Shown here piece after piece: positions 1 to 7,452 of a stretch of DNA of 64,000 bases. The stretch comes from Micrococcus sp023147585 (GTDB lineage: Bacteria > Actinomycetota > Actinomycetes > Actinomycetales > Micrococcaceae): contig NZ_CP085253.1 in the NCBI RefSeq assembly GCF_044872765.1, positions 682,001 through 746,000 of the forward strand, written 5' to 3'. Under the pieces are notes generated by a model that was not told the origin of the DNA, searched no databases, and was given only the letters and a program-made list of their open reading frames with translations. Position 1 is the stretch's first letter; the number at the start of each line of letters is the position of its first letter. Made by a program: the position numbers and the translations under genes.

Positions 1-24
1 GCGCTGCAGCCGAACCGAACGGCA

Positions 25-59
25 GAGGGCCGGGGCACCATGACGGTGTCCCGGCCCTC
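25..59. terminator. Terminator hairpin downstream of sigA
   Basis: The arms at 25-39 and 45-59 form a 15-bp stem with one G-U pair and a 5-base loop. It lies 45 bases beyond the sigA stop on the minus strand. There is no clear T-tract, as is common in high-GC actinobacteria. Confidence 0.7.
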
Positions 60-104
60 CGCCGCGTAGGGGGACGGGCCGCGTCGGACCCGCCCTCCCC
101 GCGA

Positions 105-1718
105 TCAGTCCAGGTAGTCCCGCAGCACCTGCGAGCGGGACGGGTGGCGCAGCTTCGACATGGTCTTGGACTCGATCTGGCGGATGCGCTCGCGCGTCAC
201 GCCGTAGACCTTGCCGATCTCGTCCAGGGTCTTGGGCTGGCCGTCGGTGAGGCCGAAGCGCATGGCGACCACGCCGGCCTCACGCTCGGAGAGCGTGTCC
301 AGCACGGAGTGCAGCTGTTCCTGGAGCAGGGTGAAGGAGACGGCGTCCGCGGGCACGACGGCCTCGGAGTCCTCGATGAGGTCGCCGAACTCGGAGTCGC
401 CGTCCTCGCCGAGGGGGGTGTGCAGGGAGATGGGCTCGCGGCCGTACTTCTGGACCTCCACGACCTTCTCCGGGGTCATGTCCAGCTCCTTGGCGAGCTC
501 CTCCGGGGTGGGCTCGCGGCCCAGGTCCTGGAGCATCTGGCGCTGCACGCGGGCCAGCTTGTTGATGACCTCCACCATGTGCACGGGGATGCGGATGGTG
601 CGGGCCTGGTCTGCCATGGCGCGGGTGATGGCCTGGCGGATCCACCACGTGGCGTACGTGGAGAACTTGAAGCCCTTGGTGTAGTCGAACTTCTCCACGG
701 CGCGGATGAGGCCGAGGTTGCCCTCCTGGATCAGGTCCAGGAAGAGCATGCCGCGCCCGGTGTAGCGCTTGGCCAGCGAGACGACGAGGCGCAGGTTCGC
801 CTCGAGCAGGTGGTTCTTGGCGCGGCGGCCGTCGGCGATGATCAGCTCGTAGTCGCGGCGCACCCGGTAGTCGTCCACCGGGTTCTCCTTGAGCCAGTGC
901 TCGGCGTACAGGCCGGCCTCGATGCGCATGGCGAGGTCCACCTCCTGCTCGGCGTTCAGCAGGGCCACCTTGCCGATCTGCTTCAGGTAGTCCTTCACCG
1001 GGTCGGCGGTGGCGCCGGCCACGACGACCTGCTGCACCGGGGCGTCGTCCTCGGAGTTGTCCACCACGAAGGCGCCCCGGACGACGGCGGGGCCGCTCGC
1101 CTTGGTGCCGGTGACGGACTCGGGGGCCATGGCCGGCGCCTGGTTCGCGTCCGAGCCGTCGGCGTCCTCATCGTCCGAGTCCTCGTCGGCGGTGGTGTCG
1201 CCCTTGGCGGCCAGCGCCTCGTCCTCCGGGCCCACCGCGTCGGCCTTGGCGGTCTCCTCGCGGGCGTCGACGGCCGCCTCGTCCGTCTCCGCCTCGGCGT
1301 CCGCGTCGGCGGCCTTCGCGGCGGCGGCCTTGGCGGCCGTCGCCTTCGTGGAGGCGGCCTTCGCAGCCGCCGTGGGGGCCGTGGCCTTGGACGCACCGGC
1401 GGTCTTCGCCGCGGTGGACCGGGTCGTCGACTTCTTGGCGGCGGTGCTCTTGGCGGTGCCGGTCGCGGACTTCGCGCCTGCCGCCGACTTCGTGCCGGCA
1501 GCGGACTTCGCCGCGGTCGTCTTGGCCGCGGTCGTCTTCGTCGCGGCGGCCTTCGTGGCTGCCGTGCTCGTTCGGGCCGTGGCCGTCTTCTTCGCCGTGG
1601 CGGTGGTCTTCTTCGCGGCGGTCCCGCTCGCCCGGGTGCGGGTGGCGGCCTTCTTGGCCGCACCGGTGCCGGTCGTCTCCGGGCCGTCCTGCGCTCCGCT
1701 GGTCGTCGAAGTGGTCAC
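105..1718 (-). CDS. sigA: RNA polymerase primary sigma factor SigA/RpoD (HrdB type)
   Basis: Primary sigma-70 factor that directs RNA polymerase to housekeeping promoters. I chose the GTG at 1718 (537 aa) over the upstream in-frame ATG (554 aa) because AAAGG sits about 8 bases before the GTG. Residues 1 to about 210 are low-complexity Lys/Ala/Thr-rich and then acidic. Region 1.2 begins near residue 240, followed by region 2 (about 300-370, with the motifs DLIQEGNLGLIRAVEKFDY and FSTYATWWIRQAI), region 3 (about 375-455) and region 4 with the helix-turn-helix TLDEIGKVYGVTRERIRQIE at about 497-517. The large non-conserved insert of E. coli sigma-70 is missing. Basic N-terminal tails of this kind are known in actinobacterial HrdB proteins. 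The gene is single, with a terminator after it. Confidence 0.96.
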   Translation of the reverse strand: MTTSTTSGAQDGPETTGTGAAKKAATRTRASGTAAKKTTATAKKTATARTSTAATKAAATKTTAAKTTAAKSAAGTKSAAGAKSATGTAKSTAAKKSTTRSTAAKTAGASKATAPTAAAKAASTKATAAKAAAAKAADADAEAETDEAAVDAREETAKADAVGPEDEALAAKGDTTADEDSDDEDADGSDANQAPAMAPESVTGTKASGPAVVRGAFVVDNSEDDAPVQQVVVAGATADPVKDYLKQIGKVALLNAEQEVDLAMRIEAGLYAEHWLKENPVDDYRVRRDYELIIADGRRAKNHLLEANLRLVVSLAKRYTGRGMLFLDLIQEGNLGLIRAVEKFDYTKGFKFSTYATWWIRQAITRAMADQARTIRIPVHMVEVINKLARVQRQMLQDLGREPTPEELAKELDMTPEKVVEVQKYGREPISLHTPLGEDGDSEFGDLIEDSEAVVPADAVSFTLLQEQLHSVLDTLSEREAGVVAMRFGLTDGQPKTLDEIGKVYGVTRERIRQIESKTMSKLRHPSRSQVLRDYLD

Positions 1719-1977
1719 TCGTGGCCTTTCCGTCGGTCCGCGCCTGCGCGCGGATCCCCTGCAGTCCATATACGCGTGACCCTGTCAAGTCCCGGCCGCG
1801 GGCGACGACGTCGCCCGGGCCCGCAGACTGCAGGGTCCTGGAGTGCTCAACACCGAGGCGGCCGGGTCTATTCCACGCGGATCGCACCGAGGCGGACCGC
1901 GCGGCTCGACCGGCGCTGAACCGATCCATTGTCGCACGGTGCGGCAGGCCCCCACCCCGGCCACGCCCCGCGGGGCG
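1719..1977 (-). promoter_or_regulatory. sigA upstream region with candidate promoter elements
   Basis: This non-coding stretch must hold the sigA promoter. On the minus strand a TTGACA at about 1790-1795 is followed only 10 bases later by TATATG, so the two cannot form one standard promoter. Further upstream, GACAAT and TAGACC are other -10-like strings. I cannot choose between them from sequence alone. Confidence 0.3.
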
Positions 1978-1978
1978 T
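1963..1978. terminator. Perfect 16-bp palindrome at the end of the DUF4192 gene
   Basis: ACGCCCCGCGGGGCGT is self-complementary and touches the last codon of the DUF4192 gene. It could terminate that transcript before sigA, but without a loop spacer or T-tract its role is inferred. Confidence 0.4.
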
Positions 1979-3042
1979 CACCGCCGCGGACCGGCCCGCC
2001 ATGCGGTCTCCGGGGACGTCGCCCACCCCGCGACCAGGCCCGCTCCCGTGACGGCCCGCAGCACCGAGCCGAAGCGGTCCCTCGGGTCCAGCGCCTCGGC
2101 GGCCTCCAGGTGCGCGCTCGCCGCGGAGCCGTGGCCCCGTGCCCAGGAGACCCATGCCGCCACCGCGAGCGCCTGGGCCGCGTGGCGTGCCGGGGCGGTG
2201 CTCGCGATGCCCCGGCACGCCTCCCACAGGCGGTCGAGGGAGCGCCAGTCCGGCGGCTCCGGCGTCGAGGCCGTGAGGATCGGCTCCCGCGCGGCGCCGT
2301 CGGCCGCGGCGGCGTCCGGGCCGCACGCCGCCAGGACCACGAGGGCGTCGCGCCAGGCAGGGAGGACGAGCGGCCCGGCGAGGAGCTCGTGGTCCTGCGC
2401 GCACCCGCCGCGCAGCACGGTGCGCCACGCGTCCTGCCAGGCGGCCCGGCCGGCGGCGTCCTGTGGGTCCGGCGCCGGCCACCGCCGAGCGTCGGCGGGC
2501 GCCGCCCGTCGCGGCGGCGGCACGAGGACGTCGCGGTCCCGCAGGCCCCACACGGAACCCTGGGCGAGCAGGTGAAGGGAGAGGACGCTGGACTCAGGGC
2601 TGACCGCGCGCGCCTGCGACGCCGTGCCCCGCCCGGGAGGCCACGGCCAGGCCCGCTCACCCGCGCTGCACCACGCCTCGGCCACCGGGATGTCCGCACG
2701 GCACAGGGCGTCCTCGAGGGCCGGCCACCATGGAGGCGCGGCGGCCGCGCCGGGCTCGGCCGAGGCGTCGAGCACCAGGGCCAGGACGGCGGTCGCCCGG
2801 GCGTCCCGCCGGCAGACGCCGGCCACCGTGCGCGCCCAGCGCCCCTGCGCGTCGGCATGCCCCGGCAGGTCCACCCGCACGACGGCGCGCAGGAGGCGGT
2901 GCTCGAGGGTCACGAGGACGAGGCTCTGCCGGGGAAGGGTGCCGAGGGCGTGACCGACGTAGCCGAGGAGGTCGTCCACCCCGCGGGCGGAGAGGGTGCC
3001 GGGGGCGAGGGTGGGGGTGGGGGTGGGGGTGCAAGGGTCCAT
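1978..3042 (-). CDS. DUF4192 domain-containing protein
   Basis: A 354-residue soluble protein of unknown function. The N-terminal block (LSARGVDDLLGYVGHALG, then PRQSLVLVTLEHRLLRAVVR) is the hallmark of the DUF4192 family, which is restricted to actinobacteria and often lies beside sigA. There is no signal peptide or membrane segment, and the C-terminal half is Ala/Arg-rich. The ATG at 3042 gives an alpha start of normal family length. It lies 37 bases downstream of the PAC2 gene on the same strand, so the two are probably cotranscribed. I can state the family but not a biochemical role. Confidence 0.82.
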   Translation of the reverse strand: MDPCTPTPTPTLAPGTLSARGVDDLLGYVGHALGTLPRQSLVLVTLEHRLLRAVVRVDLPGHADAQGRWARTVAGVCRRDARATAVLALVLDASAEPGAAAAPPWWPALEDALCRADIPVAEAWCSAGERAWPWPPGRGTASQARAVSPESSVLSLHLLAQGSVWGLRDRDVLVPPPRRAAPADARRWPAPDPQDAAGRAAWQDAWRTVLRGGCAQDHELLAGPLVLPAWRDALVVLAACGPDAAAADGAAREPILTASTPEPPDWRSLDRLWEACRGIASTAPARHAAQALAVAAWVSWARGHGSAASAHLEAAEALDPRDRFGSVLRAVTGAGLVAGWATSPETAWRAGPRR

Positions 3043-3079
3043 GGCCCGATCCTGGGTCGGGCGCCCCCGCCGCCGGGGG

Positions 3080-4069
3080 TCAGTCGGTCGGATCGGTGGA
3101 GGGCGGACCGGGCCGGTCCTCCTGTGCAGGATCCGTCCGCGTCCAGGGGTGCACCGCCCCGTCCCGCTCCGCGAGGTAGGCCTCGACGGCGGAGGCGAGC
3201 GCGTCGCCGTCGGGCAGTCCCCCGTCGGTCTCCAGGAGGGAGCGCTCCTGGTCCTCGGCGTTCTGGTCGAAGTTCTTCTCGAGCCCCGTGATCATGGACC
3301 GGACCTCCTCCGAGCCCGCCACCTGCCGCTCGATCTCCGCCTCGATCTCCCGGGAGGCGTCCCGCAGCTCGTCCGTGGGGAGCATGAGGCCCAGCGCGGC
3401 GCCCGCGTACTCGAGTGCGGCCACCGCCGCCTGGGGGAAGGCCGCCTCGCCGAGGTAGTGCGGCACGTGCAGGGTGTACCCGGCCGTGGGGATGCCGGCC
3501 TCCTGCGCGCGGACCTCCAGCATCTGCAGCGCCCCGGAGACGATGTCCGCCTCAGGGCTCCACGTGGAGAGCCCGCCGACGGCGTCCTGGCGGGAGCCGT
3601 GGGTGGTCACCCCGAGACGGCGGGTGTGCGGGACCGGCATGGGGGCGGCGTCGAGGAAGGTGAGGGAGTCCACCTGCCACTCCTCGGCGAGCCCGAGCAG
3701 CGCAGCGGTGAAGCGCTCCCACTGGAAGTCCGGCTCGGGGCCGGCCACCAGCAGGAACGGGTGGCCGATCAGGTCCTCCACCACCTCGACCCGCAGCGAG
3801 GGCATGCGCAGGTCTCTGTATCGGTCCCGCTCGAACCGCAGCCGCGGGCGGCGGGCCCGGTAGTCGAACATCTGGTCCAGGTCGAAGTCGGCGACGAGCC
3901 GGTGCGTGAGGTGCTCGCGCAGCGCCGAGCGCACCTGGAGGGCAACCCGACCCGCGTCCATGTGGCCCGTGAGCACGACCAGCATGCCCAGCCCCGGGGG
4001 GACGGCCAGGTCTGCGGCGCCCTCAGGCCCGCCGTCGTGACGTGTGTACAGCTGCGTGGGATCCTGCAC
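3080..4069 (-). CDS. PAC2 (proteasome assembly chaperone 2-like) family protein
   Basis: A 329-aa member of the actinobacterial PAC2 family, named after the eukaryotic proteasome assembly chaperone fold; the bacterial function is unproven. Recognisable parts are the opening LVVLTGHMDAG, DFDLDQMFDYRARRPRL, the central LIGHPFLLVAGPEPDFQWERF, and TYTLHVPHYL-type text near the middle (here YTLHVPHYLGEAAFPQAAV). The last 70 residues are charged and end in a disordered acidic/proline tail. The start is GTG. It precedes the DUF4192 gene by 37 bases. It diverges from pepA, with a 242-bp intergenic region between them. Confidence 0.85.
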   Translation of the reverse strand: MQDPTQLYTRHDGGPEGAADLAVPPGLGMLVVLTGHMDAGRVALQVRSALREHLTHRLVADFDLDQMFDYRARRPRLRFERDRYRDLRMPSLRVEVVEDLIGHPFLLVAGPEPDFQWERFTAALLGLAEEWQVDSLTFLDAAPMPVPHTRRLGVTTHGSRQDAVGGLSTWSPEADIVSGALQMLEVRAQEAGIPTAGYTLHVPHYLGEAAFPQAAVAALEYAGAALGLMLPTDELRDASREIEAEIERQVAGSEEVRSMITGLEKNFDQNAEDQERSLLETDGGLPDGDALASAVEAYLAERDGAVHPWTRTDPAQEDRPGPPSTDPTD

Positions 4070-4224
4070 CGCGCGCCCTCCCGGTTCGTCCTGCTCGATC
4101 TCGTCCTGCTGATGGTCTGCGGCGGACGCCCGTGGTCCCGGGCCCCGCCTCCGCCAGGGTCAACCTCCCCGACGGCCTCCCCTATTCCACCGCGGCGGGG
4201 CCAGGGGGCCGCCGGGGCCGTGAC

Positions 4225-4230
4225 TAGGAT
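4225..4230 (+). promoter_or_regulatory. Candidate -10 box for pepA
   Basis: TAGGAT fits the actinobacterial TANNNT -10 pattern, 81 bases before the pepA GTG. No convincing -35 element is visible. Confidence 0.4.
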
Positions 4231-4311
4231 GGCCGATGAGGGCCGCGTCACACGGGTGTCGCCGGCCCACCCGTCCCGCAGTCCCCGCCGAGAAGAGAAA
4301 GAGGCACCACC

Positions 4312-5847
4312 GTGATCACACAGGACCGCCCGTCCCTGACCGCCCGCACCCTCGAGGACGTGACCGCGTCCGCCCTGGTGGTGGGGGTGGGTTCCGGACC
4401 GGACGGGCCGCTGCTGCTCACGGATGCCCTGCCGGCCGAGGCGGCCACCGCGCTCGAGGCCTCGCTCGAGCTGTTGGGCGTGCGCGGCGGCGCGGACGAG
4501 GTCCACCGCCTCCCCGGCGTCGGCGGCTCCCCCGTGCCCCTGCTCGTGCTCGTGGGCGTGGGCCCGCTGGACGAGGAGGGCGGCGTGAGCTCCGAGGCGC
4601 TGCGCCGCGCGGCCGGCGCCGCCGTGCGCTCCCTGGCCGGCACCGACGCCGTGGCCCTCGCCCTGCCCTCCGACTCCGCGGAGCGCCTCGCCGCCGTCGC
4701 GGAGGGCGCCGCCATGGGCGCCTACGCGTTCACGGCCCTGAAGTCCGAGACCGTCCGCGAGGAGTCCCGCCGCTCCCGCCCGGTGCGGTCCCTCGAGGTC
4801 GTCACCGACCTGGGCGAGGACGTCGCCGGCCCCGCCCTGCGCCGCGCCGCCGTCGTGGGCGACGCCGTGTGCGCCGTGCGCGACCTCGTGAACACGGCCC
4901 CCTCACACCTCTACCCCTCCACCTTCGCGGACGCGGTGGAGCAGGACCTGGCCGGGACGTCCGTGGACGTCACCGTGTGGGACGAGGGGCGGCTGGCCGC
5001 CGAGGGCTTCGGCGGCATCCTGGCGATCGGCCAGGGCTCCTCCCGTCCGCCACGCCTCGTGCGCCTCGAGCACGCCCCGGAGGGCGTCGCCGCCCACATC
5101 GCCCTCGTGGGCAAGGGCATCACCTTCGACACCGGCGGCATCTCCCTCAAGCCGGCCGCCTCCATGATGACCATGAAGTCGGACATGGCCGGCGCCGCCA
5201 CCGTGTTCGCCGTCGTCCGCGCCGCGGCCGCCCTCCAGCTGCCCGTGAAGGTCACGGGCTGGCTGGCCCTCGCGGAGAACATGCCCTCGGACACCGCCAT
5301 CCGCCCCTCCGACGTCGTGACCATGTACGGCGGCAAGACCGTGGAGATCATGAACACGGACGCCGAGGGACGCGTCGTGATGGCCGACGCGCTCGTCGCC
5401 GCCACGGACGAGCGCCCCGACGCCGTGCTGGACATCGCCACCCTGACCGGCGCCCAGCTCGTCGCCCTCGGCACGCGCTACACCGGCGTGATGGGGGACG
5501 AGGCCCTGCGCGCGGAGGTCGTGGCGGCGGCCGACCGCGTGGGCGAGCTGGCGTGGGCCATGCCCATCCCGGAGAACCAGCGCGCCTCGCTGGACTCGCG
5601 CGTGGCGGACCTCTCGAACATGGGCGACAAGTTCGGCGGGATGATGACCGCCGCCGCCTTCCTGCGCGAGTTCGTCGACGCCGGCCGCGACGCCGCCGAG
5701 CGCGCCGAGAGCCCGACCCCGTGGGCCCACCTCGACATCGCCGGACCCTCCTTCAACGACGCCGCTGCCCACGGCTACACCCCCCGCGACGCGACCGGCG
5801 TGATGGTGCGCACCCTGGTTGGTCTCATCGCAGGACGCGCCGGGTAA
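4312..5847 (+). CDS. pepA: Leucyl aminopeptidase (M17 family)
   Basis: Cytosolic di-metal aminopeptidase that removes N-terminal residues from peptides during protein turnover. It has 511 aa, a normal M17 length. The N-terminal half is the variable regulatory domain. The C-terminal catalytic half has the metal-ligand stretch GKGITFDTGGISLKP and the M17 signature NTDAEGR at about residues 348-354, including the Asp and Glu ligands. The GTG start is preceded by GAAAGAGG. The TAA stop is also the first three bases of a -10-like TAAGGT in front of lpdA. Confidence 0.96.
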   Translation: MITQDRPSLTARTLEDVTASALVVGVGSGPDGPLLLTDALPAEAATALEASLELLGVRGGADEVHRLPGVGGSPVPLLVLVGVGPLDEEGGVSSEALRRAAGAAVRSLAGTDAVALALPSDSAERLAAVAEGAAMGAYAFTALKSETVREESRRSRPVRSLEVVTDLGEDVAGPALRRAAVVGDAVCAVRDLVNTAPSHLYPSTFADAVEQDLAGTSVDVTVWDEGRLAAEGFGGILAIGQGSSRPPRLVRLEHAPEGVAAHIALVGKGITFDTGGISLKPAASMMTMKSDMAGAATVFAVVRAAAALQLPVKVTGWLALAENMPSDTAIRPSDVVTMYGGKTVEIMNTDAEGRVVMADALVAATDERPDAVLDIATLTGAQLVALGTRYTGVMGDEALRAEVVAAADRVGELAWAMPIPENQRASLDSRVADLSNMGDKFGGMMTAAAFLREFVDAGRDAAERAESPTPWAHLDIAGPSFNDAAAHGYTPRDATGVMVRTLVGLIAGRAG

Positions 5848-5850
5848 GGT
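5845..5850 (+). promoter_or_regulatory. Candidate -10 box for lpdA overlapping the pepA stop
   Basis: TAAGGT begins with the pepA stop codon TAA and lies 114 bases before the lpdA start. The leader between them contains a small hairpin (AGCAGGG/CCCTGCT at 5917-5933). Confidence 0.35.
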
Positions 5851-5964
5851 GGGCTCCGACGTCCGTCCCCCGTCCCGGTCCCGGCTCTGTGCCGGGCCGG
5901 CGGGGAGGCGGTGACCAGCAGGGATCCCCTGCTCCACCCACTCCCAGCACAAGGAGCATGACAA

Positions 5965-7344
5965 GTGGCCGATTCGGCAACCGCTCAGGAATTCGACGTC
6001 CTCGTCCTCGGCGGTGGCTCCGCCGGGTACGCGGCAGCCCTCCGGGCCGTCCAGTACGGCATGACCGTCGGCCTGGTCGAGAAGGCCAAGCTCGGCGGCA
6101 CCTGCCTCCACTGGGGCTGCATCCCCACGAAGGCCTACCTCCACGCCGCCGAGGTGGCCGACGAGACCCGCCACGCCGAGAAGTTCGGCGTCAACGCCAC
6201 GCTCGAGTCCGTGGACATGGCGAAGGTGCGCGACTACAAGGACGGCATCGTCGCCGGCAAGCACAAGGGCCTCACCGGCCTCATGAAGATGCGCAAGGTC
6301 CAGGTCATCGAGGGTGAGGGCAAGCTCGTCTCCCAGGACGAGATCGAGGTCGACGGCACCCGCTACAAGGCCAAGAACATCGTGCTGGCCTCCGGGTCCG
6401 TCTCGAAGACGATGGGCCTGCCGATCTCCAAGAAGATCATGACCTCCACCGAGGCCCTGGAGCTGGACTACACCCCCAAGTCCGCCATCGTGCTCGGCGG
6501 CGGCGTCATCGGGTCCGAGTTCGCCTCCCTGTGGAACTCGTTCGGCGTGGAGGTCACCATCATCGAGGGTCTGAAGAACCTCGTGGCCAACGAGGACCCC
6601 GCGATCATCAAGATCGTGGAGCGCGAGTTCAAGAAGCGCGGCATCAAGAGCAGCCTCGGCACCTTCTTCGACAAGGTCGAGGAGACCGAGTCCGGCGTCA
6701 AGGTGACCCTGGCCGACGGCAAGGAGTTCGAGGCCGAGGTGTGCCTCGTCGCCGTGGGCCGCGGCCCGAACACCGAAGGCCTCGGCTTCGAGGAGCAGGG
6801 CATCACCCTGGACCGCGGCTTCGTCATCACGAACGAGCGCCTCCACACCGGCGTGGGCAACATCTACGCCGTCGGCGACATCGTGCCCGGCCTGCAGCTC
6901 GCGCATCGCGGCTACCAGCAGGGCATCTTCGTCGCCGAGGAGATCGCGGGCAACACCCCGATGGTCGTCGAGGACATCAACATCCCGAAGGTCACCTTCA
7001 CCGATCCCGAGATCATGTCCGTGGGCTACTCCCAGCCCAAGGCCGAGGAGAAGTTCGGCAAGGACAACGTCGAGGTCGCGGAGTACAACCTGGCCGGCAA
7101 CGGCAAGTCCTCCATCCTCGGCACCGGCGGCATCATCAAGCTGGTGCGCCAGAAGAACGGCCCCATCGTCGGCGTCCACGGCGTGGGCAAGCGCATCAGC
7201 GAGCAGATCGGCGAGGCGCAGCTCATCGTGAACTGGGAGGCCTACCCGGAGGACGTCGCCCAGTTCGTGCACGCCCACCCGACGCAGAACGAGTCGCTCG
7301 GCGAGGCCGCGATGGCCCTGTTCGGCCACCCGCTGCACGGCTGA
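5965..7344 (+). CDS. lpdA: Dihydrolipoyl dehydrogenase (E3)
   Basis: FAD- and NAD-dependent flavoprotein that reoxidises dihydrolipoyl groups on 2-oxoacid dehydrogenase E2 subunits. The 459-aa protein shows the FAD-binding loop LGGGSAGYAAA near residue 14 and the redox disulfide in GGTCLHWGCIPTK (Cys47 and Cys52). The NAD-binding loop is LGGGVIGSEFASLW, the second FAD motif is IYAVGDIV, and the C-terminal His-Glu catalytic pair is in HAHPTQNESLGEA. The GTG start at 5965 has AAGGAG 10 bases upstream. The E2 gene follows after 108 bases, so the two products act in the same complex. No E1 gene is present in the window. Confidence 0.97.
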   Translation: MADSATAQEFDVLVLGGGSAGYAAALRAVQYGMTVGLVEKAKLGGTCLHWGCIPTKAYLHAAEVADETRHAEKFGVNATLESVDMAKVRDYKDGIVAGKHKGLTGLMKMRKVQVIEGEGKLVSQDEIEVDGTRYKAKNIVLASGSVSKTMGLPISKKIMTSTEALELDYTPKSAIVLGGGVIGSEFASLWNSFGVEVTIIEGLKNLVANEDPAIIKIVEREFKKRGIKSSLGTFFDKVEETESGVKVTLADGKEFEAEVCLVAVGRGPNTEGLGFEEQGITLDRGFVITNERLHTGVGNIYAVGDIVPGLQLAHRGYQQGIFVAEEIAGNTPMVVEDINIPKVTFTDPEIMSVGYSQPKAEEKFGKDNVEVAEYNLAGNGKSSILGTGGIIKLVRQKNGPIVGVHGVGKRISEQIGEAQLIVNWEAYPEDVAQFVHAHPTQNESLGEAAMALFGHPLHG

Positions 7345-7452
7345 CCGACCGAGCCAGACCCTTGACGGGGCCGTCCGACGGTCCCACCCACCCACCCCGG
7401 CGCGGCGGCGATCCGCAGCCGCCGCGCCACCCCCGTGAGGAGAGACGGTCCC

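Noticed and set aside
1775..1795. TTGACA and TATATG as a sigA promoter
   Set aside because: The elements are separated by 10 bases, too few for a sigma-70 promoter. Kept only as a low-confidence regional note.
144..1919. 591-codon open frame opposite sigA
   Set aside because: Composition mirrors the sigA repeats in reverse; no ribosome site and no recognisable domain.
7435..7452. Upstream GTG as the E2 start
   Set aside because: The GTG overlaps the GAGGAGA ribosome site that serves the ATG at 7453; the lipoyl domain begins right after that ATG.
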